Positions 34,868 to 44,013 of a DNA stretch of 64,000 nucleotides are shown piece by piece. Within the stretch, counting starts at the first letter, position 1. Each line of letters starts with the position of its first letter. The position numbers and the translations under genes are program-made. Source of the stretch: Oliverpabstia intestinalis (GTDB lineage: Bacteria > Bacillota > Clostridia > Lachnospirales > Lachnospiraceae); NCBI RefSeq assembly GCF_009696065.1, contig NZ_VUMS01000006.1, positions 1 to 64,000 on the forward strand, written 5' to 3'. A model generated the notes under the pieces. That model searched no databases. It was not told the DNA's origin and worked only from the letters and a program-made list of their open reading frames with translations.

Positions 34868-35563
34868 TTAAGAAAATCGTTCCGTAAGTTCTCTTTGATT
34901 GGTGATAATATTCCAGATTTCAGCTGCATCTTTTGTTCCGCCATTCAGATCCGTTGTCTGTATCCCATATGCCTGAATATTGATCTTATAGGTATTTTCC
35001 TCCAGTCCCTGTCCTTCCATCGCATTGATAAAGGTCACCTGATTAAACAGTGGTTTTGTTGTCTCCTGTGGTTTTACTACGGTACAGATTCCCTGTGCCC
35101 CTGCATACGCATACAGATGTTTTGCCGCAACCTTCTTTCCACTTTCATCGCTCACGTCCATAGTTCCCAGCAGTTTCCAGGAATTATCCACCTGATAGTT
35201 ATATAACTCTCTCATCGCCAGTGGATTTCTCGTACCATCATTATTTACTGAAATGATCTGTCTGCATGGAACTTCTACTGTCATATAGATAAATGCATCA
35301 TTATTTCCCGTATTTTTCACCTGTGGATCCTTGATGATCGTCTGATTCGGCGTCATACGCTCTGCTTCATCCGGAATCTTATTGCCGTTATCATCCGGTT
35401 TTTTCTCCCATTTTGGTTCTTCCAGCTCAATCGTTACTTTACCCACAGTAAACGTATTTACTTTCTCATCCTGATCAGTAAAATAAGCAGATACAGAGCC
35501 TGCAAAAAGAACAGTTACCAACGCTGCCGCACCAAGATAATTTTTCCATGTTTTGTTTTTCAT
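34868..35563 (-). CDS. TasA/camelysin-like secreted protein (candidate major fibre subunit)
   Basis: 231 aa. Leader 'NYLGAAALVTVLFAGSVSAYF' followed by 'TDQDEKVNTFTVGKVTIELEEP', the SipW-dependent signal and TasA N-terminal signature. The mature part is beta-rich with 'TPNQTIIKDPQVKNTGNNDAFIYMTVEVP' (split) as in TasA/CalY. No anchor, as expected for a polymerising subunit. First gene of the cluster, 18 bp before the 173-aa paralogue, with AAAGGAG before its ATG. TasA in Bacillus forms biofilm matrix fibres by donor-strand exchange; that this protein does so is inference. Confidence 0.88.
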   Translation of the reverse strand: MKNKTWKNYLGAAALVTVLFAGSVSAYFTDQDEKVNTFTVGKVTIELEEPKWEKKPDDNGNKIPDEAERMTPNQTIIKDPQVKNTGNNDAFIYMTVEVPCRQIISVNNDGTRNPLAMRELYNYQVDNSWKLLGTMDVSDESGKKVAAKHLYAYAGAQGICTVVKPQETTKPLFNQVTFINAMEGQGLEENTYKINIQAYGIQTTDLNGGTKDAAEIWNIITNQRELTERFS

Positions 35564-35602
35564 TGTGTATTTCTCCTTTGATTTGTTTCTGATATGCTTT
35601 TT

Positions 35603-35650
35603 TTGATATGTTTGTTGATATGATTGTTGCTATGTTTGTTGACGTGTTTT
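35603..35650. repeat. Four 12-bp tandem repeats in the tasA-like leader
   Basis: TTGATATGTTTG, TTGATATGATTG, TTGCTATGTTTG and TTGACGTGTTTT follow one another on the plus strand. On the message strand they give an A-rich unstructured leader with CAACAAACAT units, ending about 40 nt before the start codon. The rest of 35564-35899 holds an AT-rich tract (TATATATATA near 35670), no convincing promoter, no gene, and the terminator of the next unit. Confidence 0.85.
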
Positions 35651-35812
35651 AGATATCGTACCAGATATATATATATTTAATGCTCTGTTTTCCTATCACC
35701 TGCTCTCCTGTTCATGGACGCAAAAATCCCTCCGGGTATAAAGATTTTATCCATCCTGTTTTAATTTTTTAAAATTGGAATCTTTGGCAGAACTGCCGGA
35801 ATGAACCTATGA

Positions 35813-35852
35813 AAAAGGTTCTATCAGATAAAGAACTATCTGATAGAACCAA
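35813..35852 (-). terminator. Terminator of the UPF0210 gene unit
   Basis: GGTTCTATCAGATA (35819-35832) pairs perfectly with TATCTGATAGAACC (35839-35852); five T's follow on the minus strand. Confidence 0.9.
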
Positions 35853-35899
35853 GTATAACAGTCTCTCCAAAAATACGCAAGTATTTTTTCAGGAATCTT

Positions 35900-37264
35900 T
35901 TAGTTTTTAAAACTGTGGATCGGTGCCGGAATTCTTCCTCCGCGATTGATGAAATCATCACACCGGAAAGTATTCACAGGCATTACCGGTGCATAACCGA
36001 GTAATCCACCAAACTCTACAGTTTCGCCCACACCTTTTCCGATGACCGGAATCACACGGACTGCTGTGGTTTTCTGGTTTACCATACCGATTGCCATCTC
36101 ATCTGCGATCATACCGGAAATTGTAGTTGCCGGTGTATCTCCAGGAATCGCGATCATATCCAGACCTACCGAGCAGACACAGGTCATGGCTTCCAGTTTT
36201 TCCAGAGACAAAGCTCCCAGATTGACCGCATCGATCATTCCCTGATCTTCGCTGACCGGAATAAATGCCCCACTTAAGCCACCGACATAAGAGGAGGCCA
36301 TAACACCGCCTTTTTTCACCTGGTCATTTAACATGGCAAGTGCTGCTGTGGTTCCCGGTGCGCCTACACGTTCCAGACCGATCTCTTCCAGAATCTGAGC
36401 AACAGAATCTCCTATTGCCGGAGTCGGTGCCAGAGACAGGTCTACGATACCAAAAGGTACGTTCAGTCTTTTCGATGCTTCCTGTGCAACCAGCTGTCCG
36501 ACACGGGTAATCTTGAATGCAGTCTTTTTGATAGTTTCACACAAAACTTCGAAGTTCTCACCTCTTACTTGTGACAGGGCGTAATTAACAACACCAGGTC
36601 CGCTGACGCCCACATTGATGATTGCATCTGCTTCTGTCACCCCATGGAAGGCACCCGCCATAAACGGGTTATCATCCGGTGCGTTACAGAATACGACCAG
36701 TTTTGCACATCCCAGAGAATCATCTTCTTTGGTGGCTTCTGCTGTGGCAAGAACCATCTCACCCATCAGTTTTACAGCATCCATGTTGATACCTGTCTTT
36801 GTGGAACCGAGGTTTACGGAACTGCAGACACGCTCAGTCTCGGCAAGAGCCTGCGGGATAGAACGGATCAGCAGTTCATCTGCTTTTGTCATACCTTTTG
36901 ATACCAGTGCAGAATAACCGCCTATGAAGTTTACACCTACTTCTTTTGCTACTTTATCCAGTGTCTTTGCCAGCGTAACAAAGTCTTCCGGTGTTTTACA
37001 TGCTGCACCGCCGATCAGTGCGATCGGTGTAACTGAGATTCGTTTATTTACAATCGGGATTCCGTATTCTTTGGAAATATCCTCACCGGTCTGTACCAGA
37101 TTTTTGGCCAGTCCTGTGATTTTATTGTAAACCTTCTGATTGACTTTCTCCAGATCGCTGTCGATACAATCTAACAGACTGATACCCAGTGTGATCGTAC
37201 GCACATCCAGGTTTTCCTGCTCAATCATCTTATTGGTCTCGTTTACTTCAAACATATTAATCAT
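35900..37264 (-). CDS. UPF0210 / PFL family protein
   Basis: 454 aa, the usual length. Conserved stretches: '[15 protein letters not shown]', '[19 protein letters not shown]', '[15 protein letters not shown]', '[13 protein letters not shown]', '[26 protein letters not shown]' (split), and the C-terminal 'GRIPAPIHS'. The fold resembles pyruvate formate-lyase barrels, but the glycyl-radical loop is absent and no reaction is established. It pairs with the ACT-domain protein 23 bp upstream, as in streptococci. AGGAGG lies 8 nt before the ATG. Confidence 0.92.
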   Translation of the reverse strand: MINMFEVNETNKMIEQENLDVRTITLGISLLDCIDSDLEKVNQKVYNKITGLAKNLVQTGEDISKEYGIPIVNKRISVTPIALIGGAACKTPEDFVTLAKTLDKVAKEVGVNFIGGYSALVSKGMTKADELLIRSIPQALAETERVCSSVNLGSTKTGINMDAVKLMGEMVLATAEATKEDDSLGCAKLVVFCNAPDDNPFMAGAFHGVTEADAIINVGVSGPGVVNYALSQVRGENFEVLCETIKKTAFKITRVGQLVAQEASKRLNVPFGIVDLSLAPTPAIGDSVAQILEEIGLERVGAPGTTAALAMLNDQVKKGGVMASSYVGGLSGAFIPVSEDQGMIDAVNLGALSLEKLEAMTCVCSVGLDMIAIPGDTPATTISGMIADEMAIGMVNQKTTAVRVIPVIGKGVGETVEFGGLLGYAPVMPVNTFRCDDFINRGGRIPAPIHSFKN

Positions 37265-37287
37265 TTTTCTGCCCTCCTGCGCCGGTC

Positions 37288-37560
37288 TCAGATACGATGC
37301 ATCTTGTTAAAGATATCCTCATGCTGACAACGGATATTTACACCGATTTCTTCACCCAGTGTGTTGAGTTCTTCTGCGATCTCACCGGTTGTTTTCTCAC
37401 ATGCACTGGCATCTGTGATCATCATCATGTTGAAGTAGCCATCCAGGATAGTCTGTGTGATATCAAGGATATTCACCTGATTATCTGCCAGATAAGTACA
37501 AACTTTTGCAATGATTCCTACAGTATCTTTTCCTACTACTGTGATAATTGTTTTTTTCAT
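37288..37560 (-). CDS. ACT domain-containing protein (UPF0237)
   Basis: 90 aa, a single ACT domain ('[28 protein letters not shown]'-like, split over residues 6-33). The second half has '[10 protein letters not shown]'. ACT domains bind small ligands, often amino acids, and this family resembles the N-terminal half of the glycine-cleavage regulator GcvR. It is co-transcribed with the UPF0210 protein, so it is probably its ligand sensor. The ligand is unknown. Confidence 0.93.
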   Translation of the reverse strand: MKKTIITVVGKDTVGIIAKVCTYLADNQVNILDITQTILDGYFNMMMITDASACEKTTGEIAEELNTLGEEIGVNIRCQHEDIFNKMHRI

Positions 37561-37572
37561 CTTTCTTCTCCT

Positions 37573-38370
37573 TTACACTTCTACTACTTCTGATGCTGTA
37601 TCTCTGTGAACGACATCAATTCGGAAATCCTTTGCTTTGTATGGATTATCACCCATTGTCACCTCTGCACAGACGGTTTCATAAGCCAGCGCCTCGTAGT
37701 TGTTTTCTCTGCTCAGATGTCCCAGCAGGATCTGTTTCATATTATCATGAAGTAGCCGACAAAGCAACTGTCCTGCCGTTTCATTGGATAAATGACCTTT
37801 ATCACCTAATATTCTGCGTTTCAGATAGTAAGGATATTTACCTACCTGAAGCATATTTACATCGTGATTTGCTTCCAGAAGTAATGCATCCAATCCTTCC
37901 AGATTTTTCACGATATACTCATCATAAACGCCCATGTCCGTGGCAATTCCCACTTCTCTGTCGCCCTGTCCGATTCGATAAGCAACCGGTTCGGCAGCAT
38001 CGTGAGAGATTCGAAAAGGATGAATCGTAAGATCTCCGATCGGGCAGTCCTGATCCGGTGTCACTTCATGAAAAATGCCTTCCGGCATTTTCCCAAGACT
38101 CCCGGAATTTTCCATAGCACGGATCGTTCCCTGTGTAGCATAAATCGGCACTCCGCATTTTCTTGCCACTACACCCAGACCCTTAATATGATCCGAATGT
38201 TCATGCGTGACCAGAATACCATCCAGATCACCTGTAGTAAGATCCAGAGAATTCAGTCCGAACTCCACTTTCTTTCCGCTGATTCCCGCATCTACCAGAA
38301 GATGCGTCTTATCACTTCCCACATATATACAATTTCCGCTGCTTCCGCTTGCAATACTACATAACCTCAT
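37573..38370 (-). CDS. MBL-fold metallohydrolase, WalJ/YycJ-like
   Basis: 265 aa from MRLCSIASGSSGN; this ATG lies inside the end of coaE, with GATGAGG upstream. Metallo-beta-lactamase motifs: 'LLVDAGISGKKVEFGL', 'LVTHEHSDHIKG' (HxHxDH), 'ISHDAAEP' and 'LLLEANHD', plus 'LGHLSRENNYEALA'. YycJ-type proteins act as exonucleases linked to mismatch repair or cell-wall coordination. In an operon with coaE and polA the DNA-metabolism role is favoured. Confidence 0.92.
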   Translation of the reverse strand: MRLCSIASGSSGNCIYVGSDKTHLLVDAGISGKKVEFGLNSLDLTTGDLDGILVTHEHSDHIKGLGVVARKCGVPIYATQGTIRAMENSGSLGKMPEGIFHEVTPDQDCPIGDLTIHPFRISHDAAEPVAYRIGQGDREVGIATDMGVYDEYIVKNLEGLDALLLEANHDVNMLQVGKYPYYLKRRILGDKGHLSNETAGQLLCRLLHDNMKQILLGHLSRENNYEALAYETVCAEVTMGDNPYKAKDFRIDVVHRDTASEVVEV

Positions 38371-38965
38371 CAATCTGCATCCTTTGCATCTTTTGTTGAA
38401 TCTGTTCTTTTGTTTTTTCAAAATCATCACTGTTGTCAATCTCAAAATCACAGTGATCACTGAATTCTTCCTCACTGAGCTGATTTCTGAAAATACTGCG
38501 GCATTTTTCTTCCGAATATCCTCTGTTTTGCTTCAATCGCTCCATGCGGGTCTCTTCATCTGCATAAATATACCATAATTCATCACAGATTTCATCATAT
38601 TTATCTTCAATCAACAGAGCTGCTTCTACAATAAAAATATTTGTCTCATTCTCTTCTTCTCGTTTTATTGCTTTTTTGATATATTCTTTCACTGCCGGGT
38701 GAACAATTCCATTCATCTTCGTAAGCATTTCTTTGTTCTCAAATACAATTTTTGCAATCAGTTCCCGGTCCAGCGTCTGATCTTCTTTCACGATTTCCGT
38801 TCCAAACAGGTCAACAATGGAACTGTAGCAGGCTTTTCCCGGCCGCATGACCAGATACCCCACTTCATCTGCTTCCACAACAGTTGCATTCCAATGTTCT
38901 GCAATATATCCCAGAACCTCACTTTTTCCGGCACCTACGCCACCGGTTACTCCTATCACCTTCAT
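38357..38965 (-). CDS. coaE: Dephospho-CoA kinase
   Basis: 202 aa. P-loop 'GVTGGVGAGKSEVL' at the N-terminus, 'ATVVEADEVGYLVM' (catalytic Asp region), 'VHPAVKEYI' and 'EAALLIEDKYDEICDELWYIYAD' (split). It adds the 3'-phosphate in the last step of CoA synthesis. It lies 49 bp after polA and overlaps the MBL gene by 14 bp, the familiar polA-coaE order of Firmicutes. Confidence 0.95.
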   Translation of the reverse strand: MKVIGVTGGVGAGKSEVLGYIAEHWNATVVEADEVGYLVMRPGKACYSSIVDLFGTEIVKEDQTLDRELIAKIVFENKEMLTKMNGIVHPAVKEYIKKAIKREEENETNIFIVEAALLIEDKYDEICDELWYIYADEETRMERLKQNRGYSEEKCRSIFRNQLSEEEFSDHCDFEIDNSDDFEKTKEQIQQKMQRMQIDEVM

Positions 38966-39014
38966 CTGGTATCTCCCCTTTCTTTTGTTATCGTTTCGCT
39001 CATTCCGTTAACTG

Positions 39015-41651
39015 TTATTTTGCTTCATACCAGTTTTCGCCTGTGTGCATATCCACTTCCAGCGGAACAGACAGTACTGCTGCCTGACGCATCTCCCGCT
39101 CCAGGATCGCCGATACCTGCTCCACTTCTTCTTTTGCCGTCTCAATCAGCAACTCATCGTGCACCTGCAGCACCAGACGGGAACGGAGATTTTCTTTCCG
39201 AAGTGCCTGGTTGACCCGGATCATGGCGATCTTAATAATATCTGCAGCGGTTCCCTGAATCGGAGAATTCATGGCAATTCTTTCCCCGAAAGAACGCTGC
39301 ATAAAGTTGCTGGATTTTAATTCCGGAACCGGACGGCGGCGGCCGAACATCGTAAGACTGTAACCATCCGCTTTTGCTTTTTCCACTTCTCCGTCCAGAT
39401 AACTCTTGATTTTCGGATAAGTGGCAAAATATTTTTCAATATAATCTGCTGCTTCTTTTCTTGTGATGCTCAGATCCTGACTCAAACCGAAAGAACTGAT
39501 TCCGTAGACGATTCCGAAATTTACTGCTTTCGCATTTCTTCTTTGCAGAGGTGTTACCTCATCGAACGGGATATGAAAAACCTGAGAAGCTGTCATCCGG
39601 TGGATATCCTGTGCTTCCCGGTACGCTTTGATCAGCATCTCATCTCCGGAAAGATGGGCAAGAACACGCAGTTCAATCTGAGAATAATCCGCATCCAGAA
39701 ATACAAAACCATCCCGTGGAACAAATACTTTTCGGATCAGACGTCCCAGTTCCATACGCACCGGGATATTCTGCAGATTCGGTTCCGTACTGCTGATTCT
39801 TCCTGTCGCAGTGATAGTCTGATTAAAAGTTGAATGAATTCTTCCGTCTGCTCCGATATATCCCGCCAGTCCATCTGCATACGTGGATTTTAATTTTGTC
39901 AGCTGCCGGTATTCCAGAATATCGGCAACAAACGGATAGTCCGGTGCAAGTTTGTCCAGAACATCCGCTGCTGTGGAATATCCGGTCTTTGTCTTCTTTC
40001 CACCCGGCATCTTCATCTTTTCAAACAGAATCACACCCAGTTGTTTCGGTGAATTGATATTGAAATTTTCTCCGGCTTCCTCATAAATCTTCTCTTCCAG
40101 TTCCCTGATCCGTACCTCTAATTTTTCACCGTACAGCTTCAGTTCTTCTCCTTTTACAAGGATTCCCTCTTTTTCCATATCATCAAGAGTGAATACCAGC
40201 GGCATCTCAATATCTTCAAACAGATCCCACATACCTGCTTCCTGCAGTGCTTTTTTCAGTGTGTCTTTTCCATGAAGTGCCACATATGCCTGGTAAGCTC
40301 CATACGCTGCCACCTGTTCATTATCTGCTTTTTTCGGATCCGGCTTTTTCATACCGGAGAATACTTCTTCCTGCGACGGAAGCTGTTCTCCCAGATATTC
40401 TTTTGCCACATCGTCATAGGTGTAATCGTTTTTCAGCGGATTCAGCAGATATGCACCGATACCAAGATCAAAGATTCCTTTCCGTTCCGGAATCTCTATC
40501 TTTTTACGGATCGCTTTCACATCCCAGGCACCGATCTGCGAATCTCCGGCAAAAAGCTGTTCCAGGTGACCACATAACACACCTTCCGTCTGAAAACCTT
40601 CCACCGGGAAATATACTGTATTCTGATCTTCCAGTGCTACCGCAACGCCGCGTACTCCGTCCATACCGTCAATAACAGCGATTCCTATCTGTTCTGCCTG
40701 TTCTGCCTGTTTCCAGATATTCTCCGCTTCTGCGAAATCTTCTACGATACGCCAGGAAGGGAGTGCTTTTTGTTCTGTCTCCTGCTGTCCAAATCTGGAT
40801 AAGAGATTTTTAAATTCCAGCCGTTTAAAATAATCATATGCTTCCGGTGTATACAGGTTTCCCATTCTTGCATCTTCCCAGGAAAATTCTACCGGACTTT
40901 CTGTATCAATAGTCGCCAGTTTTTTACTGAGCACTGCAAGGTCATAGTGATCCCGCAGCGATTCTTTGGCTTTGTTCGGTTTGATTTCTTCGAGATGTTC
41001 ATGCGCATTCTCAATAGAACCGTAAGCAGCAATAATTTTTGTCGCCGTCTTTTCTCCAACACCCGGAATTCCCGGAATATTATCTGCTGTATCTCCCATC
41101 AAGGACTTCAGTTCAATAATCTGCGCTGGTGTCACCTGATACGTCTCAAGTACTTCTTTTGCGTGATAATCTTCTATCTGTGTTTTTCCGCCCTTGGTCT
41201 TTGGAATTCGGATCAACACATGATCTGAAGCAAGCTGCAAAAGATCACGGTCACCGGACAGAATTGTCGCATCTATCCCTTTCTTTTCTGCCATTCCCGC
41301 AATAGTTCCCAGCAGATCATCTGCCTCATATCCTTCCATTGTAACAATGGCTACCTTCATTGCCGTCAGAACCTCCTTGATCAGCGGAACCTGTTCCCGC
41401 AATTCTTCCGGCATGGGTTTTCTTGTACCTTTATATGCATCATACATTTTATGGCGGAATGTAGGTGCATGAAGGTCAAACGCAACCGCCAGATATTCTG
41501 GTTTTTCTTCTTCCAGCACCTTCGTCATAATATTTAAAAATCCGTACACAGCATTTGTATGCAATCCCTCCCAGTTGGTCAGATTCGGCAGTCCATAATA
41601 GGCACGATTCAAAATACTGTGTCCGTCAATCAGTAAAATTTTTTCACTCAT
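39015..41651 (-). CDS. polA: DNA polymerase I
   Basis: 878 aa. The 5'-nuclease domain (1-290) has 'LLIDGHSILNRAYYG', 'GYEADDLLGTIA', 'SGDRDLLQLA' and the helix-hairpin-helix 'NIPGIPGVGEKTA'. The middle 3'-5' exonuclease-like region lacks the acidic DxE proofreading motif and is probably inactive, as in many Firmicutes. Polymerase motifs: 'ATGRISSTEPNLQNIPV', A 'DADYSQIELRVLAHLSGD', B 'RRNAKAVNFGIVYG', C 'VHDELL'. It fills gaps and removes RNA primers. Confidence 0.97.
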   Translation of the reverse strand: MSEKILLIDGHSILNRAYYGLPNLTNWEGLHTNAVYGFLNIMTKVLEEEKPEYLAVAFDLHAPTFRHKMYDAYKGTRKPMPEELREQVPLIKEVLTAMKVAIVTMEGYEADDLLGTIAGMAEKKGIDATILSGDRDLLQLASDHVLIRIPKTKGGKTQIEDYHAKEVLETYQVTPAQIIELKSLMGDTADNIPGIPGVGEKTATKIIAAYGSIENAHEHLEEIKPNKAKESLRDHYDLAVLSKKLATIDTESPVEFSWEDARMGNLYTPEAYDYFKRLEFKNLLSRFGQQETEQKALPSWRIVEDFAEAENIWKQAEQAEQIGIAVIDGMDGVRGVAVALEDQNTVYFPVEGFQTEGVLCGHLEQLFAGDSQIGAWDVKAIRKKIEIPERKGIFDLGIGAYLLNPLKNDYTYDDVAKEYLGEQLPSQEEVFSGMKKPDPKKADNEQVAAYGAYQAYVALHGKDTLKKALQEAGMWDLFEDIEMPLVFTLDDMEKEGILVKGEELKLYGEKLEVRIRELEEKIYEEAGENFNINSPKQLGVILFEKMKMPGGKKTKTGYSTAADVLDKLAPDYPFVADILEYRQLTKLKSTYADGLAGYIGADGRIHSTFNQTITATGRISSTEPNLQNIPVRMELGRLIRKVFVPRDGFVFLDADYSQIELRVLAHLSGDEMLIKAYREAQDIHRMTASQVFHIPFDEVTPLQRRNAKAVNFGIVYGISSFGLSQDLSITRKEAADYIEKYFATYPKIKSYLDGEVEKAKADGYSLTMFGRRRPVPELKSSNFMQRSFGERIAMNSPIQGTAADIIKIAMIRVNQALRKENLRSRLVLQVHDELLIETAKEEVEQVSAILEREMRQAAVLSVPLEVDMHTGENWYEAK

Positions 41652-41673
41652 ATTTTATTCCTTTCTCAGACTT

Positions 41674-42048
41674 TTACAAACTGAACAACGAATGTAAATT
41701 AAAAAGTCTGGGCAGTTCCAGATGTCCCATATAGGAAAGTCCCAGAACCAGTATCACTATAAAAAAAAGCACACCAAGAAGAACCGCTGTTTTCCGGAGA
41801 ATATTTCTCCTTCTCACACGCCGTTCTCTGGTGTGCAGATCTTCCTGCAACATCTTTGGAATATTATAAGATTCCAGATTTTCCTCTTCCAGATATCGCA
41901 TACCCACACTGATAATATAATAGGTCTCAAGCTCATCATAGCACTCCTGACAGGATGTTACATGTTCCAGAAACTCTTCCAGTTCCCTCCCGTTTAATGT
42001 ATGATTGATATATGCCTCTATTTTTGTCAGTGCTTCTTCACATTTCAT
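41674..42048 (-). CDS. zf-HC2 domain membrane protein (anti-sigma-like)
   Basis: 124 aa. The N-terminal zinc finger fits zf-HC2: 'EFLEHVTSCQECYDEL' with His-x3-Cys-x2-Cys (His29, Cys33, Cys36). A charged linker follows (RRVRRRN), then one membrane span 'TAVLLGVLFFIVILVLGLSY'. This is the layout of anti-sigma factors of the ZAS group, but no sigma-factor gene is adjacent; the downstream gene is polA, 22 bp away. Could be a redox or envelope sensor. The function is inferred only from the domain. Confidence 0.85.
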   Translation of the reverse strand: MKCEEALTKIEAYINHTLNGRELEEFLEHVTSCQECYDELETYYIISVGMRYLEEENLESYNIPKMLQEDLHTRERRVRRRNILRKTAVLLGVLFFIVILVLGLSYMGHLELPRLFNLHSLFSL

Positions 42049-42139
42049 ATTGATTCCTCTCTCTGCGCCGATAGCTTACCGGACAATCCCGAACTGGCTT
42101 CATCATACCACGAAACCGGGAAAAATTGAAGAGGAAACC

Positions 42140-43483
42140 TTATTCTTTATATTTTCGTATAATTGCCACATAACTGACGATCAGTAAAATCGCCGCTCCG
42201 CTCCATGCACAGATCTCCGCATAAAAAATTCCATCCTCACCGATCAGTTTCGGCAACAACAGTGCCACAACCACTCGCATGCAGAATTCCACAACACCGC
42301 TGGTAAGCGGTATCAGTGTATTACCCAGTCCCTGAATGGCTGAGCGATAGACATACAGAAGATATAAAACCCACAGAAATATTGCCATTATAAACAGATA
42401 TTTATATGCAATATCCAATACCTGTTTTACCTGCCCCGCTTCTCCGGATACAAACAGTGACAGGATATTTCTTCCGGTAATTACCATCACACCGGATATC
42501 ACAATAGATGTAATCAGTGCCATGTAAACGCCACTGCGAACACCATTTCGGATCCTGCGATATTCTTTTGCACCGAGGTTTTGTCCTACATACGTGGTAA
42601 TGGCATAGCCATAGGATACCGATGCCATCTCAAGCACACCGTACAACTTATTAGCAGCTGTAAATCCTGCCACAAACAGGAATCCAAATCCATTCACAAC
42701 GTACTGTACCGTAAGTCCTCCTACAGAAATAATCACATTCTGTATTGCCAGCGGAGCTGCCAGTTTTAAAAGCCGCAGACTCATCGCCGGCTGCTGATGA
42801 AAATCTTCTCTTGTCAGACGCACATCCGGAATGTGCCACAGGACCGACAGACAATACGCTGCTGAAAACCCCTGTGCGATCACCGTGGCAATCGCTGCTC
42901 CCAGTACACCCCAGCCAAACACTGCCACAAACAGAAGATCCAGTCCCACATTGATAAACGCTGCCATAATCATGGCAATCAGAGGAGATCTGCTGTTTCC
43001 CAGTGCCCGCAGGATTGCGGCAAAAATGTTATACGCTGCAATGATTGGAATTCCTGCAAATACCATTCGTATATACATCAAACTCAGTCCGATAACATTC
43101 TCCGGAGTATGTAAAAACTGCAGTACCTGTTGAACGGTCACTTCGCTCAATACCAGTACAATTATTGAAAGTATCGCTGTCAGTACATAGCTTTTTGCTA
43201 CTGCTCTTTTCAGATTTTCTTTCTCTCCTGCACCGTAATACTGGGATATCAGAATTGAAAAGCCCTGCGTCATCCCTGTCATGATACCAAATACCAGCCA
43301 GACAAGCCAGTCTGCAGCCCCCACTGCTGCCAGAGCTTCCACACCGACCACCTGACCGACGATCATCGTATCTGCCATCACATAAAATTGCTGGAACACG
43401 TTTCCAAGCATCAGTGGAATGGCAAAGGCGATGATCAGTTTCCCAGGGGATCCGCTGGTCATATTTTTTTCATTTACCGCCAT
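42140..43483 (-). CDS. MATE family efflux transporter
   Basis: 447 aa, twelve predicted membrane helices in two MatE repeats. Typical: 'LIIAFAIPLMLGNVFQQFYVMADTMIVG' (split) at the start of the first half, 'GMTQGFSILISQYYGAGE', and the second-half echo 'TAANKLYGVLEMASVSYGYAITTYVGQNLGA' (split). It is a Na+- or H+-driven exporter of cationic drugs or metabolites, of the NorM/DinF-like clostridial type. Substrate unknown. Single-gene unit with a repeat element just upstream. Confidence 0.95.
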   Translation of the reverse strand: MAVNEKNMTSGSPGKLIIAFAIPLMLGNVFQQFYVMADTMIVGQVVGVEALAAVGAADWLVWLVFGIMTGMTQGFSILISQYYGAGEKENLKRAVAKSYVLTAILSIIVLVLSEVTVQQVLQFLHTPENVIGLSLMYIRMVFAGIPIIAAYNIFAAILRALGNSRSPLIAMIMAAFINVGLDLLFVAVFGWGVLGAAIATVIAQGFSAAYCLSVLWHIPDVRLTREDFHQQPAMSLRLLKLAAPLAIQNVIISVGGLTVQYVVNGFGFLFVAGFTAANKLYGVLEMASVSYGYAITTYVGQNLGAKEYRRIRNGVRSGVYMALITSIVISGVMVITGRNILSLFVSGEAGQVKQVLDIAYKYLFIMAIFLWVLYLLYVYRSAIQGLGNTLIPLTSGVVEFCMRVVVALLLPKLIGEDGIFYAEICAWSGAAILLIVSYVAIIRKYKE

Positions 43484-43529
43484 AATTATTTCCTTCCCGT
43501 CCCCTTTTCTTGCTTTTATTTGATTTATT

Positions 43530-43598
43530 GTAACTGTTCAGTACCTTCACAGTTACGAGCCAAAACGCCTTGCGAGATACTACCTACTGAATAGTTAC
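43530..43598. repeat. Intergenic inverted-repeat element
   Basis: GTAACTGTTCAGTA (43530-43543) is matched by TACTGAATAGTTAC (43585-43598) in reverse, with one mismatch, and by an inner CAGTTAC (43550-43556). A related half-site, GTAACTGTTCAATA, occurs at 48535-48548 upstream of glpK. It looks like a dispersed REP-like repeat. Confidence 0.6.
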
Positions 43599-43626
43599 GA
43601 TTTATTTTACCTAAGAGTCTGAGGGA

Positions 43627-44010
43627 TCACAAGTTCTGTTTTTCACAAAGTTTTTCGATATTTTTAGTAATTATTACCGCGATTTTTGTTCCTGCAACTT
43701 CTGTCAGCACCACATCCCCGATGTACACTGGAGCCTCTACAACCACTTCTTTTAACTGTCGGATGCAGTCCATCACTGCACTCTTCGGAATATCTGAAGC
43801 TGTCTTTACCGGTACCACCGGAAGGCTGCCACCATGTACCCGCACTGTCGTTGTCACAATTCTTGTCGGGTTGGTCACCTCTTTTTTCCCGTATTCTGCT
43901 CCTCTTTTACAGGTATTTCCTTCTACCTTTTCCACCTGTCCGTCTCTGATTGTAACCTGCAGCTGACATCCCATGGGGCAGCAGATACAGGTCAGTTTTT
44001 TCTCTTCCAT
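43627..44010 (-). CDS. DUF1667 domain protein
   Basis: 127 aa. The N-terminal 'CICCPMGCQL' (C-x2-C-x3-C) and a fourth Cys in 'GNTCKRG' suggest an Fe-S or zinc site like the start of molybdopterin oxidoreductases, but no cofactor domain follows. DUF1667 proteins nearly always sit with a GlpA-like dehydrogenase and a small FAD oxidoreductase, as here (3 bp after the latter). It probably acts in electron transfer from glycerol-3-phosphate oxidation. The acceptor is unknown. Confidence 0.92.
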   Translation of the reverse strand: MEEKKLTCICCPMGCQLQVTIRDGQVEKVEGNTCKRGAEYGKKEVTNPTRIVTTTVRVHGGSLPVVPVKTASDIPKSAVMDCIRQLKEVVVEAPVYIGDVVLTEVAGTKIAVIITKNIEKLCEKQNL

Positions 44011-44013
44011 GGT

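Noticed and set aside
35716-35738. Stretch GGACGCAAAAATCCCTCCGG on the plus strand resembling part of a cyclic-di-GMP (GEMM) riboswitch
   Set aside because: The upstream AGGCAAAC part and the tetraloop helix are missing, no plus-strand gene follows, and the AAAGCC core is altered. Coincidence is likelier.
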